64,000 nucleotides of DNA from Rhynchosporium graminicola (taxonomy: Eukaryota > Ascomycota > Leotiomycetes > Helotiales > Ploettnerulaceae): the NCBI GenBank assembly GCA_900074885.1, contig FJUW01000033.1, positions 635,041 through 699,040 of the forward strand. Reading direction: 5' to 3'. Positions 22,373 through 36,718 of this stretch are shown in pieces. The notes beneath the pieces are model-generated. The model made no database searches. It saw only the letters and a list, made by a program, of their open reading frames with translations, and was not told the DNA's origin. Position 1 is the first letter of the stretch. Each line of letters begins with the position of its first letter. Made by a program: the position numbers and the translations under genes.

Positions 22373-25234
22373 GAAGTCTCTAAGCTTATATAGAGTACTT
22401 ATTAGGTCAGAAGCGTTATACTAAGTTAAGTCTAGGTTATAGCTTAGCTAGCTAACTTAATACTTCAGATTACCTCTTAGAAGCTATATAGCGAGTATAT
22501 CTTATAACTCTTACTCTTCTTAACTAGCGATAATCTCTAGGGGTAGATTTAGTAGCTCTTAGCTTAGTAATAGGTTATCCGAGTCCTTAAAGAGTAATTC
22601 CGAGGCGAATATATTATATATAGAAGATCTAGAAAGTAAATCTAGCTTATAAGAGTATCTGATCTTAGCTAGGACTTAATATAATATTACTTAGAGGCTA
22701 GATAGCTTTTTACTTAGCTAGTAATTCTTAAGGTTCCTTATAGAGAGAAATACCTTATCTCTAACTTCTTAGTTAATACTATGCCGTTTCGGGTTAGTTA
22801 TAATACTTATCTTTTACTAAGTAGCTAGTATATTAGCTTTTATAAACTCGATAGTAGATTTAGTACGTTTAGCTAGGGATTTAGTATCGATATAGTTAAT
22901 CTTTTCTTATAGTATCGATATAGTAAGTTGCTTCTAATCCTAGCTATTCTATAGTAGTATATTATATTTAAGGGTATATAGCGCTATATTAATAGAATAG
23001 TAAGGTAAGGTTACTTAAGCGTAGTCTATTATCAGTAGTAATTCGCCTTAGTTACTCTAGTAGTAATTAATAAAAGGTCTAAGGCGTTAGTTAATATACT
23101 AGTTTATAATCTCTATTTATTTATCAGTTTTTTTTAATAGAAGGAGGTAAAGAGCTTAATCTTAACTCTAATTATATAATAAAACTCTTATTAGAAGGAG
23201 AAGATAAACTGCGCTTCTTAGTCGGATATAATTAACCTAAGGGTACATCTGAAAAAATATATCTATTAGATAAATACTATAGTTATCCCGCGGGTATCGA
23301 TATTATAATAATATAATACTAATATAAAGTCTTTCCTTAAGTAGTCGATGAATACTAAAATCTTATTAAATCCTTAGTTATTAAGCGGGAAATCCTTAAA
23401 GTCTATAGCTAAGTACTATATAAGATAGCTAGGTACTAGTAATAGGAAGAGGAAACCTTACTATTTTATCTGCTTCGGATAAGAGTACTAGTAGAAGCGT
23501 TAATTACGAGTATATTATTTTATATCTAATATAAGTCCTTTCTAGTAGTAATAAGTAGAAATTATCTCAGTAGTCTTACGAGTATTTAGATAGGCAAAGG
23601 AAACTTAATCGTAGATTTCGCTAATTAAATAGGTATATAATAAGGTATAGCGTTATATATATATAGATAACTATTATAAAGTAATAAGCTATTATTATTA
23701 ATATACCTATTTTCTAATATATTCTATTTATTAGAGAATAATTCTCAGTTAGATTAGTATAATTTCTCGATTAAATCGAAGGAGTTATATACGGGTTCTG
23801 ATAATATATTAGCACTTAGCGATATTAAGTATATATAACTAATCTAATCGATAAAATATTTAGCTAATTCCGCGTTAATCTTAAGATCTAAGTAGTTTAG
23901 TAGTAATAAGACCTAAGATCTACTATCCTATTTCTATTATTCTTATATCTTTAGGTCCTATTCTTTATAGCTAAGGATATTAGCTTTAGTATTATCTTTA
24001 TTAAGTATATATATAATTTGAAAGTTGAATTCAGATAGAAATTCTATCTATCTAGCTTACTTACTAGTTAGGACTTTAGTAGTTATAAAGTATTCTAAGG
24101 ATTAATAGTCTATATATACGCTAGTATAATATTATAGCGATATAAGTTTAAGTCTCTATTTCCGGAAAGACTTAATAATAGCGTATAATTCCTTATTATA
24201 AATCTTCTAGTTTAATTCGTATATTTTAAGAATATAGAAGTAGAATCTAATTAGATACTACTAGTTATCTTTATATAATTAGAAGATAACTTTAGCTATT
24301 ATACTATCGAAGGTATTAGTTTCTAGTTTAGTCTTTAATTCTAGGTCGAAATAATTTAGTTTCTATACTAATAATAGCTATTACTATAGCTCGTTAAAGG
24401 ATTTCTTATAATTATTAGTAAACTTCTATAGTACTATAGGCCTAGTAAGTATTAAGAGAGGTTTAGCGATAAGGCTGAAATTCCGAATAAATTAATAGTA
24501 AAAGCTATAGAATCCTAGGAAAGATTTTATAGCTATAACTATTTCGGGGTACTTCTAGTTTTCTAATAATATTACTTTCTCAGGATCTTACTCGATTCTG
24601 TTAATAGTAATAATATATCTAAGGTATTTAGTCCGAGTAATATAGAATTCGCTCTTCTTAATATCTACTTAGAGTCTAGTATCTATTAAGCGTTATAGTA
24701 CTAATCTGACATATTCTTTATACTCTTAAAGCGTTTCTGAGTATATAAGAATATTATCTAAGTAATCTATATAGAAATCGTCTAGATAGTCTAGTAGTAT
24801 ATTATTTATATATTATTAGTATATACTAAGTCTATTATAGAGCTTAAAACGTAGTACCTTATATTTATAAGAACTAAAGCGAGTTCGGAAAGTAATATAT
24901 TCCTCTAATTCGGGGTCTATATAGATATAGTTAAATATTACTTAGATATTTAGCTTAGTAAAAACTATAGCTTTAGATATATAAGTTAAGAGCTTATTAA
25001 TCCTAGGTATTAAGTATAAATCCTTTCGAGTAATTGTATTAAGCTTATAATAGTTAATATAGAAGCGTAAGCTTCTATTAGCCTTCTTAACGAATAGTAT
25101 AAGTGATACGAAAGGATTTTAGCTAGATTTAATAGATCCCTTATCTAAGTTCTTTATAAGATACTCCTTAGCTACTTATAATTCCTCTATAGACTACTAA
25201 TATAAGAGCGAATATATATTAGATAGTAGTTCTT

Positions 25235-25730
25235 TGTTACGAACTAGTATAGTTCTTGGCACCAAAACCGTCCTGGCACCAGAATACTAATAGTACCACC
25301 TAGTAGTAAGTACCAGACGGGTTTTAGTACTAGAAAAGAGTTAGTACTATTAGAGGAAAGGTACTAATACGGTTATAGTATAAACTAGCGAGTAGTATTA
25401 TATATCTACCTGTATTAAAGTAATAATAGTATTATAGCTATAGGTGATCCAGGATCACGTGATATGCTAGACTGCTAGATAGGTCGCGAGAGCTTGCGCG
25501 CTCTGTAAGATAGTCTTATATAGCTAGTATAAGGGAACGAAGATTCTATATAAGACTAGCACTTCTGCTATTAGATAGAAGCTTTATATTTAAATTCATA
25601 TAGTAATTAATACTTGCTTATAACGTCTTAATTCTAATTAAGAACCGAACTTCTTATTTACTTTACTTTATAGCTAATACTAACTAACGAGCCTATATAC
25701 CGCGTACTAATCAGAACTAGGAATATTATA
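25235..25730 (+). repeat. Gypsy-C copy 1, 5' LTR (496 bp)
   Basis: It starts tgttacgaactagtatag and ends gaatattata. It keeps motifs such as ggcaccaaaaccgtcctgg that are changed to ttagtactaaaac in the 3' LTR, which shows the direction of RIP mutation. Confidence 0.9.
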
Positions 25731-25859
25731 CTTTAAGCACCTTACTTGAAGTATCGTTAGTAAGAACGAAATAGCTACTAAGGAAGGATCTATCGTAAGA
25801 GAAAGCTCTTAGACTAGTAGGCCGGATAAGGTTAATAAGGTCGATAAGAGTGCACTACT

Positions 25860-28800
25860 TCGTATGAACTTACTTAATACTTATTATAGGAATTATAATA
25901 AACTAGGATAATTTATCCTCTAGTACTAAATATACCTCGCTTTTAATAGAGATAAGTTCGAAGCGGATTCCCTTAAAGTCCTATAGATCGCCTCGTTCCT
26001 CTGCGATATTATAGCTTACTAGATTAAGCTAGCTTTAAGTAATTACTTAGTTAATCGATACTTATCTAGGGCCTATTTTACTACTATAACCGAAAAAAGC
26101 CGAGTTATCTTTCGAATACCCGTAGGCTTTACTAATACTATTAAAGGAGTCTTCGGAGACCCTAATAAGAAGGAATAAGACAAGAAGCATATGCTCGGAA
26201 TCCGATAATAAGGATCTATCTATAAGTATACTACCGAGTTCTACTATTATTCTATATAGTTAGATTAGATAGATAGCGGATTAAGAGCCTAGTACTATCG
26301 AGGCCTTAAGGACTATATTAAGGATAAGCTCTCTAGGGCTAGTAAACTAGGTAACTTAGAGGACTTAATCAGATTATCTACTACTATAGATAAACGAATC
26401 TAGGAATAAGCGAAAGAAAAAAAAGGATACTTTATACTTACTTACCTCCGGAAACCTTAATTTCTATAATAATATAGTAAATATCAGGGAAATTTCTAAC
26501 TTTACTCGAATAATAAATATAACTATTATAATCCGATAGAAATAAATAAAGTAGAAAGAGGATCTAAGGGCTAAGCTAAGAAAGATAAACGTTAAGAGAA
26601 GAGCTTATACTATACGTATAATAAGCTAGGATACTTCGCTTATAATTATTCTTAGAAGAAGAAGTAAGAAGGAAAAGTCTAGAATAAACCTAAGAGAGAA
26701 TTCGGACTAGCCGAAAGGAAGCTAGATTACTAAGAAGCTTCTAGCGCAGAATAGAGCTTATAGGACTTTATAGCTTATAAATCTAGCGAAGAATTCGAAG
26801 AGAACTTAGTTAAACTTCTAGATAAAGACTAAGAAAGCTAGAGTATTATAGATAAAAGTAACTATTTATATAATAATCTTCTATATAATAACGAAAACTA
26901 GACTCTTCGAAATCATGAAAATAGAAGAAGAATATAGGTTTATAATAGAACTAAGTCTAATTTTATAGAATATTACCGAACTTATAATATACTTAACCCG
27001 GGTATAGACTGCGTTATTACTTACTGCGATACTATTACTATTATATTCTAAGTTAATACTAGGGATATCGAGGAATAACTAGATCGTTATATAGCTAACC
27101 TCGAAGGAGAACTAGAACTAGAAGAATTCGAACAATTAGATCGATTCCTTTAAATTAAAGATACTTAAGCTATTACTAAGGAAATAGAAAGGGAATATTA
27201 TTAGTAGAGAAGATAGTACCTATTAGAACTAGCTGCTTATTAAAGAATAGTACTAGATCTGATTTAAGAGTAAGTTAATCTCTATTACTATATACCTTAT
27301 ACTCTAACTACTTACGAACCCGGCTTTAGGACCTAGTTAGACGAAACGATAGGGAGAATTATTAAAGAAGCACGTGATTACTCTATAATAGAACTATTAT
27401 ATTTAGAGCTTACTACTACTAAAGAGTTCGATTAGTTAATATTACTAGTTATAATAGATAATATTAAGATAAAAGCACTTATTAATTTAGGAGCTATAAG
27501 ATACTTTATAAACTTAACTTTTATTAAGAAATAGAATATTCCTACTACTATTAACCCGAAATTATACTATCTTATCTTAATAGATAGAAAAGGTACCGGA
27601 TTAGATAGATAAGTCCGCAGAAGAATAAGAGGAATAAAGATAGTTATTAATAGATACGAAGAAACGCTTTACTTCGATATTATACTTACTAGACGATACG
27701 ATATCGTATTAGGAACGTTATAGCTATATAACTATAATCCTAGTATAGACTAAATAACTAAGAAAGTTATATTTAATAACTATAAATATAAACGCAGTTA
27801 ACTAGCTAGTAAATAAGAAGCTAGTACCGCCTCCTTAATAATAACGCTAATAGACTCTAGCTAGTTAAGTTAAGTTCCTAGTTAGATAGAACCTAGGAAT
27901 TATCTTAGTTAAATAGATAATATTCAGGAATAGCTACCCGAACTATATAGGAAGTTCTCGAAATTATTTAAGGATCTGTAGGATATAAGGGCACTACTTA
28001 AGTATAAGCCCTAGGATTATAAAATAAACTTTAAAGATAGATTTATACTTATTATAGAGAAACTTCGCTATTATAATTATAATACTATAAGGATACTTAA
28101 GGAGTATTAAGAGTTAAGTATAAAGAAAGAATAGATTCAGAAATCTAAGTCGCTATACGCTATTAATATACTAGTAGTTAAGAAGATAGGAGATCCTAAG
28201 GGAAAACTATACGGAGACTATCGGATAATTAATAATAAGATAATAAGGGATATATACTCTTTACTAAATACTTAGTACTTATAGGATAAGTTAGCTAGAG
28301 TAAAGATATATATTAAGTTAAACTAATATAGCGCGTTTAATTTAATCCGAATTAAAGAGAGATATAAGTAGAAGACTACTTTCGTATTACCCTTAGAGTT
28401 ATAGGAATATATAGTAATACTATTCGGCTTAACTAATACCCTAGCTATATATTAAAAGCAGAATAATAATATTCTTAAGGACTTTATTAGGAAATTCGCT
28501 ATATACTACCTAAATAATATCCTAGTATACTCGGAGACTATCGAGGTATACTAGGGCTATATTACCTAAGTTATAAAAGTATTACGTAAAGTAGATTTTA
28601 GACTAAAGTTATCGAAATATGAATTCTCAGTTAAATAAGTTACTTTCTTAGAGTATATTATTCGCCCGGGAGAGATAAGTATTAACTCGGAGAAAATCAG
28701 AGCTATAAAGGAATAGGAATTACTAAAGAATATTAAGGATATATAGTTATAATTAGGTTTCGCTAACTTCTACTAATAGTTTATTAGAAACTATTCTAAG

Positions 28801-30760
28801 ATTACTAAGCTACTTATAAGCTTAATAAGGAAAAGCGTTCTTTTTATCTAAACTAGCTAATATAAGGAAGCTTTTTAGAGAATTAAGAAAGAATTTAAAA
28901 AAGAACTAATCTTATATAGTTTCGATAAAAAGAAGGAAAGTATAATAGAAATAGATACCTCTGATACTAGTACTAGCGTAGTATACCTATAGCGAGATAA
29001 TAAAAGATAACTATACCTAATCGCTTACTTTTCAGAGAAAATATCTCTAGCTAAATAGAATTATAATATCTATAAGAAAGAACTTATAGCGATTATTAAA
29101 GTACTTAAATACTAGAAAATATACTTATAAGGAGCTAAGTTCCTAGTTATTATCTATACTAACTATATAAATCTTCGAACTTTTATAACTACTAAGGTCT
29201 TAGATAATTATCGATTAGCTCGATACTTAAAAGAACTCGCCTCTTTTAATCTAGTTATTAAGTATATATAGGGAAAGGATAATATATAAGTAGATACTCT
29301 AAGCAGATTACTAAGTTATAAGGATAATAAGGTCTATAATAAGACTATCTTACTTAGATAACTAGATAATAGAGATATAGTTACTAATATCTGAGAAGCT
29401 ACTACGATTAAGTAAGAAATTAAGAGACTTTAGTATAATACTTTAAAGGAGGCCTAGAAATAGGATAGAATATCCCTAGATAAGACTAAGGAACTTATTA
29501 TAAGGAATATAATTAAGAATAGTATTATACGAGTTAATAGGAAAATTTAGCTTCTGCTGAGCTTAGTAGAAGTATACGTTAAAGAATAATATAAGCTTCC
29601 CGCGTATAGATACTAAGGGATACGAAGAACGTATCTAAGGATTTTAAGAAACTACTAGTCGAAAGGACTCTACTAAGTAGTTAAAGAAGTACTAGCTAAC
29701 TATAATACTTGTATTAGGAATAAGTCTTCCTAATATATACCTTATAAGTAGATAATTATAGTACTAATACTACTAATATCTTGGAAATCGATATCATAGG
29801 ACTTCATAGGGCTATTGCCGATATCGAAGGACTTAGTCACGGGAGTTAGCTATAATATAATACTTATTATTATAGAAAGACTTACTAAGTATATAATCTT
29901 AGTACTAGTCTTATCTACTATTATAGCTAAATACCTAGTATAAGTATACCTTAAGGAGGTAGTCTCTAAGCACGGAGTACCTAAAGAAATTATATCGGAT
30001 CGAGATAAGTTATTTATATTAAAGTTCTAGAATACTTTAATAGAGTTCTTAGGGACTAAACGAAAACTATTAATAGCTTTCTATCCTTAGACTAATAGAG
30101 GAAATAAAAGAATAAACTAAGTAGTTAAAGTATACTTACGCTACTATATTAACTATTAATAAAATAATTAAGTAGAACTACTACTATTAGTAGAATTTAT
30201 ATATAATAGCTCGACTATAGAAATAATAAAAGTTATATTATTCTTCGCGAATTATAGTTACGAACTTATTGCTTATAGAGAACTTAACTTAATAGTTAAA
30301 GATAATAATATAGCTTATATCTAGATTAGGAATATCTAAGACCTCTATAAGGAACTTATAGAAGAACTCTAGTTTATAGTAGAGAAGAATATATACTATT
30401 ATAATAAGAATTATAGTTAGGAGCTAACGCTATAGGAGAGGGATAGGGTTTACTTTCTATAGAAAAATATTAATATATAGAGACTAAGTAATAAGCTAGA
30501 TTATAAGAAACTTAGACTATTTAAAATCAAATAAGTTAAAGGACCTTTAAATTATAAACTCTAGCTATTAGCTATAATAAAGAAGATATTTCTGATATTC
30601 TATATATTCTTATTAGAAAAAGTACTACTAGGAGTACTATTAGCCCCGAAGATATACGCTGAACTAGTTAACTTACTCGTAGAATACGATATAGAGGAAT
30701 TACTAGACTATTAGTATAAATAAGATATTATTAGATACTTAGTGAAATAAAAGAACTACT
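25860..30760 (+). pseudogene. Gypsy-C copy 1 gag-pol remnant
   Basis: With TAG/TAA read as mutated glutamine the plus strand shows gag (from about 25.86 kb), a degraded zinc knuckle at about 26.61-26.65 kb (YNKLGYFAYNYS, the CCHC cysteines changed to tyrosine by G-to-A), an aspartyl protease at about 27.45 kb (KALINLGAI in place of the usual ALIDSGA), RT at about 28.15-28.6 kb with FGLTNT and YLNNILVYSE (from YLDD), RNase H at about 28.95-29.3 kb, and integrase at about 29.6-30.3 kb (DFIGLLPISK near 29.80 kb). Loss of both RT aspartates and of the protease aspartate makes it inactive. Confidence 0.82.
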
Positions 30761-31487
30761 TATATTTAGAAAATATATAAGAACCTAAGTTAAGCTTTTA
30801 CTACTTAGTATTACTAGCTAATTTCTATCGATAAAACCCAGATCTACTTAGAGCAGGTTAGTAGAGTTAAAAGGAAAGTCGATTATCAGGTCGAACGAGA
30901 GGTCGATAGGGATATCGGAACTAGAGGGTTCCGCGCTTACTAACTTAGTATTATTAAGTACTTCTTCCCTTTCTTATTTCTTCTTTTCTTCCTTTTCTAG
31001 AGCTTTAAGAGTATCGAGCTTAGCTATCGAGTTCAGACTAGTAGTAATTATCTTTTACTATTATTTATATAAGAAACGTTTCTATTTCTTTAACCTTATA
31101 ATTCGCGTATAGAACTCGGTTATAGCTAAGTCTTTCTTATCTTCTAATTTTTCGATTTAGGAATCTAGACTTTCCTATTCGGAAGCTATAAGTATTCGGT
31201 TCCTTATACGAATATCGCAGGATTTATTTAGTCGAGCGTAAAGATTATATCTAGTTAGTTTAAGATCGCGAGGCGATATATACTTTTTATATTCTGCCTT
31301 TTTATATCTAGTATATAGTATTATAATTTTATTACTTAATTTTATTTATCTTCTAAGTATAATATAATTAACTCGTTTAGTTAAGCGTTTAGGGAGTATA
31401 ATAAAAGAAGGAGATAGCTATAGTAGTTATCGATATTTCCTTAGGCGTACTTAAGCGTAAGGATACGCTAAGATAGAAAGGGGATAG

Positions 31488-31983
31488 TATTACGAACTAG
31501 TATAGTTCTTAGTACTAAAACTGTCCTAGTACTAGAATACTGATAATACTACTTAGTAGTAAGTACTAGATAGGTTTTAGTACTAGAAAAGAGTTAGTAC
31601 TATTAGAGGAAAGGCACTAATATAGTTATAGTATAAACTAGCGAGTAATACTATATATCTACTTATATTAAAGTAATAATAGTATTATAGCTATAGGTGA
31701 TCTAGGATCACGTGATATACTAGACTACTAGATAGGTCGCGAGAGCTTACGCGCTCTATAAGATAGTCTTATATAGCTAGTATAAGGGAATGAAGATTCT
31801 ATATAAGACTAGTACTTCTGCTATTAGATAGGAGCTTCGTGCTTAAATTCATATAATAATTAATACCTGCTTATAATGTCTTAATTCTAATTAAGAACCG
31901 AACTTCTTATTTACTTTACTTTATAGCTGATACTAACTGATAAGCCTGTATACCGCGTACTAGTCAGAACTAGGAACGTTATA
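31488..31983 (+). repeat. Gypsy-C copy 1, 3' LTR (496 bp)
   Basis: It is the same length as the 5' LTR and more RIP-mutated. It ends acgttata and is followed by TSD ttctt and resumed D-outer sequence. Confidence 0.9.
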
Positions 31984-32143
31984 TTCTTCTAGAATAATTT
32001 TATAATTATATAAGTAATATAGCAGAAGAATATTAGAATCCCGCTTAGAAAAAGCCTCTTTAAAATTATAGTATTATTCTGGTAGTTTTCTAGCTATAAG
32101 TCATTTAGTATCAGGATCCTTAGGGGAGTTATTATCTAGATAA

Positions 32144-32411
32144 TGTAACGACATAAGACTCAAGGCGGTATATAAGTAAGAATAAACGAGTAGGGAGGCT
32201 AAGAGCGATCTTATATAGTCTACTACGAAGGAAATAAAAAGATAAGGAAAGAAGAAGAAGAGAGATAGAATAAAAAAAACATTATATATATAAACCGGTA
32301 CTAGTCCGATACTATACCGGGTCGGATACTAGTTCTGCCGGGATACCTATGAACTTAGGCCTTATTATCTATCCTTCTTCTTATGTGATATTCAGGTGAG
32401 CTATTATTATA
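32144..32411 (-). repeat. D-inner 3' LTR (268 bp)
   Basis: It begins tgtaacgacataag and ends gagctattattata. It matches 41814-42081 and the D-outer 5' LTR at 51504-51782. Confidence 0.9.
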
Positions 32412-32999
32412 TTACCCCCTCCCTAAGAAGAGCTTAACCCTAAGCTCGAAAGGTTATAGTTTATACTGGAATTAGTCTTTATTATAACTATTTTCGTTAA
32501 TATTCGCGTAATAAGCGCTAGCTGCTCTTTAGTAGTAGTAAATTCTTTATTAGGTTCTAACTAGTTATATCGCTGTAATAGTACTATATTAGTTATAGCT
32601 TCTAAATCAGGCGGTAAGCAGTATTTGCTTTATCTGTTTACAGTAGGAGTCGAGTTTAAGTGGGGCGTAGGGTATATAAAGGAAGGAGTTTATTAATATT
32701 AGAGCCTTTCCTTTTTAATCGCGATAACTACTTTAACTTATAAGTTTACTCTCCTTAGACTATAATACGGCTCCTAGAGTAGGTATCGTTGCTAACTACT
32801 ATAGTAGTCTGCTATAATCTTGTATATTAATCGACTTAATCGACTCTTCTCTTAATATAAATAAGTTTCCTATCTTAGTTTTAGGGATCATCTTTAAGTA
32901 CAATATAGGAGTTTCACGGATCTATAACGCTAACTCCTATAGTACCTTTACTAGTTCCTACTAGTACTCTTTCGGCAGCGTATTATATATATTACTTAT

Positions 33000-33868
33000 A
33001 ATATATTCGCGCTTTCCTTAAGATAAAATATAATAATACTCCTATTTTAGAACTCTTATACTTATTTAATAAGCTTAACTCTAAGCTTTATAAGTATTAT
33101 TTAGCGTTAAAAAGCAGTTATAAGCATATGAGTTACTTAAACCTGAACGTAGTTATATATACTAACGCGTTATAGTTACCTGATTACGTTAATATAGAGT
33201 ATATTATTCTATCCGGTTTACTTCCTAGCAGCGAAACTAAAGATACAGAGCTAAATCAAAGTAGTATCGTAGCTACTTATAAAGCTATTAATTAGATCTA
33301 TCGTCTCGCGAAATCTACTACTCCTACTACTACGTTAGAGATTACTACTATATAATTAATAGAGACTTAAGCTTTAAAGCGTTCTATAGAGAAAGTATTT
33401 AAGGAGTTAGAGTTTATTAAAGTAATAAGTTATAATCTTAAACCCTTAGATACTAGTATAATACTAACGCGATATAAGATTTAGATCTTCTAATAGTCGA
33501 TTCAGCGAAATCTAAGTTAATAATATAAATAACGTTAAAGTAAACGAAAGAGTTAAATAATATCATACGGGAATTTATAAAGAAAGCTATATTTAAAGCT
33601 ACGATATCTAATACTAGAGGAAAAAAGAATTTACCTTCTAGTTCAGAGATAGCATCAGATCTAGATACTCCCGGACCCTCTCTAAAGAAGAAAGCCCGTA
33701 GGATTAGCTATTATACTCAGTCTACTACTAGAGCTATATTAGTAGATTTAAGTAAAGAGTTAGATATAGTAGTTCCGGTTCTAGATATTCTAGATTTACT
33801 AGAAGCTCCGGAGGACTTAAGAGAGAAAGCCGGTAAAGTAGAAGTAATTAAAGAAGTAGAGTTTTAAA
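33000..33868 (+). pseudogene. Candidate antisense ORF between pol and 3' LTR of D-inner
   Basis: Pol lies on the minus strand, yet the plus strand here carries a protein-like frame. The section up to the TAA at 33866-33868 has no stop over roughly 110 codons and includes PSSSEIASDLDTPGPSLKKK (near 33,630), a nuclear-signal-like KKKARR, and an acidic helical tail LDLLEAPEDLREKAGK (near 33,800). Upstream, about 33,220-33,480 continues in a neighbouring frame with only glutamine-type stops. It ends close to the chromodomain end of pol, so the two are convergent. The function is unknown. Alternatives are an unrelated nested remnant or chance openness. Some plant Gypsy lineages are known to carry antisense ORFs in this position. 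Confidence 0.45.
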
Positions 33869-34557
33869 TATAGTATTATTATAAAATATAATCAGGAGAT
33901 TATTCCTAGTAATAAATTCTAATACTAGTAACTATAATAGCTTATTATCCTCTAAGTAACTATAGTCGTCTATTCCGTCTTCCTAAGCCTTAATCTACTA
34001 ATCTAGTTTACGCGGAGGTCCAAGTTTACTTAAGTTAATAATATACAAATCTCTAAGCTTATATAGAGTACTTATTAAGTCAGAAGTATTATACTAAGTT
34101 AAGTCCGGGTCGTAACCTAGCTAGCTAACTTAATACTTCAGATTACTTCTTAGGAGCTATATAGTAAGTATATCTTATAACTCCTACTCTTCTTAAGTAG
34201 TAATAACCTCTAGGAGTAGATTTAGTAACTCCTAGCTTAGTAATAAATCGTCCGAGTCCTTAAAGAGTAATTCGGGAGCGAATATATTATATATAGAAGA
34301 TCCCAGGGGTAAATCCAGCTTATAAGAGTATCCGATCTTAGCTAAGACCTAGTATAGTCCTACCTAGAGACTAGATAGCTTCTTACTTAGCTAGTAATTC
34401 TTAAGGTTCCTTATAAAGAGAAATACCTTATCTCTAACTTCCTAGTCGATACTATACCGTTTCGGGTCAGTTATAGCGCTTATCTTATACTAAGTAGCTA
34501 ATATATTAGCTTTTACAACCTCGATAGCAGATTTAGCATATTTAGCTAAGGATTTAA

Positions 34558-36717
34558 TATTAGTATAATTAAGCTTCTCTTATAGTATCGATCTGATAAG
34601 TTACTTCTAGTCCTAGCTATTCCGTAGTAGTATACTATATTTAAAGGTATATAGCGCTATACTAATAGAGTTATAAGGTAGAGTTACTTAAGCGCGGTCT
34701 ATTATTAGTAATAGTTCGCCCTAGTTACTCTAGTAATAATTAATAAAAGGTCTAAAGTGTTAATTAATATACTAATTCATAATCTCCGTTTATCTATTAG
34801 TTTACTAGTAGAAAGAAGTAGAGAGCTTAACCTTAACTCTAATTATATAGTAAAACTCTTATTAGAAGAATAAGACTAACTAAGCTCCTTAGTCAGATAT
34901 AATTAACTTAAGAGTATATCCGAAACAATATATCTATTAGATAAATAATATCGCCATCCCGCAAGTATCGATATTATAGTAGTACAGTATCGATATAGAG
35001 TCTTTCCCTAGGTAATTAATAAATACTAATATCCTATTAAATCCTTAGTTATCGAGCGGGAAGTCCTTAAAATCTATAGCTAAGTGCTATATAAAGTAGC
35101 TAAGCACTAGTAATAGGTAGAGGAATCCTTACTATTTCGTTTACTTCAGATAAGAGTACTAATAAGAGTAGTAATTACAAGTATACTATTTTATATCCGA
35201 TATAAGTCCTTTCTAGTAATAATAAGTAGAAATCATTTTAGTAGTCTTACGAGTATTCAGATAAGTAAAAGAAACTTAATTATAAACTTCGCTAATTAAA
35301 TAAGTATATAGTAAGGTATAGCGTTATACGTATAGATAACTATTATAAAGTAGTAAACTATCGTTAATAATATAGCTATCTCCTAATATATTCTGTTTAT
35401 TAGAGAATAATTCTCAGTTGAATTAGTATAGTTTCTCGATCAAATTAAAAGAGTTATATATAAGTTCCAATAGCGTATTAGTCCCTAGCGATATTAAGTA
35501 TATATAACTAATTTAATTAATATAATACTTAGCTAGTTCCGCGTTAATCCTAAGGTCTAAGCGGTCTAGAGGTAGTAAAACCCGAGATCTATTATCCCGT
35601 TTCTATTATTCTTATATCCTTAGATCTTATTCCCTATAGCTAAGGATATTAGCTTTAGCGTTATCTTTATTAGGTATATATATAATTTAAAAGTTAAATT
35701 CAAAAAGGAATTTTATCTATTTAGCTTACTTACTAGTTAGGACTTTAGTAATTATAAAGTATTCTAAAGATCGATAGTCTATATATACGCTAGTATAATA
35801 TCGTAGAGATATAAGTTCTAGTCTCTATTTCCGGAAAGACTTAATAATAGCGTATAGCTCCTTATCGTAGATCTCCTAGTTTAGTTTATATTTATTAAGA
35901 ACATAAGAGTAGAATCTAATTAGATACTACTAGTTATCTTTATATAATTAAGAGATAACTATAGATATTATACTATCAGAAGTATTAGTTTCTAGTTTAG
36001 TCTATAATTTAAAGTCGAAATAATATAATTTCTGCACCGATAGTAGCTATTAATATAAATCGTTAAAGGACTTCTTATAATTATTAGTGAAATTCTATAA
36101 TACTATAAGCCGAGTAAGCACTAAGAGAGGTTTAGTAATAAGGCCGAAATTCCGAATAAATTAATAGTAGAACCTATAGAATCCTAAGAAGGATTTTATA
36201 GCTATTACTATTTCGGAGTACTTCTAATCTACTAATAATACTACTTTCTCGGGATCTGGCTCGATTCCGTTAGTAGTAATAATATATCCGAGGTATTTAA
36301 TCCAGATAATATAGAATTCGCTTTTCTTAATATCTACCTGAAGTCCAGTATCTATTAAGTATCGTAATACTAATTTAATATATTCCTTATATTCCTAGAG
36401 CGTTTCCGAGTATATAAGGATATTATCTAAGTAAGCTATATAGAAATTATCTAAGTAGTCTAGTAATATATTATTCATATATCGCTAGTACGTACTAAGT
36501 CTATTATAGAGCCCGAAAAGTAGTACTTTATATTTATAGGATCCGAAGCGGGTTCAGAAAGTAGTATACTCCTCGGATTCGGAGTCTATATAGATATAGT
36601 TAAATACTACCCGGATATCTAGTTTAGTAAAGATTACTACTTTAGATATACGAGTTAAGAGCTTATTAATCCTAAGTATTAAGTAAGAATCCTTTCGAGT
36701 GATCGTATTAAGCTTAT
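34558..36717. repeat. 2160-bp block, first copy (probable assembly duplicate)
   Basis: This is almost identical to 36719-38878 at a constant offset of 2161. The only difference I noticed is near 35961 (atagatatt against ttagttatt). It ends in aagcttat immediately before the N at 36718. It covers integrase and part of RT of D-inner. Confidence 0.85.
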
Positions 36718-36718
36718 N
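36718..36718. other. Single N: scaffold join
   Basis: This is the only N I noticed in the window. It lies exactly between two nearly identical 2160-bp blocks, as expected when overlapping contig ends were joined without merging. Confidence 0.85.

Larger units (their letters stand above)
25235..31983 (+). mobile_element. Gypsy-C retrotransposon, copy 1 (6749 bp), TSD ttctt
   Basis: A complete element in D-outer: TSD ttctt (25230-25234 and 31984-31988), LTRs of 496 bp (25235-25730 and 31488-31983) and a purine-rich tract gatagaaagggg before the 3' LTR. The intact D-inner sequence at about 39055 shows the empty site. The 5' LTR starts tgttacgaactag and is clearly less RIP-mutated than the 3' LTR. 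Domain order places it in Ty3/Gypsy. Confidence 0.9.
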
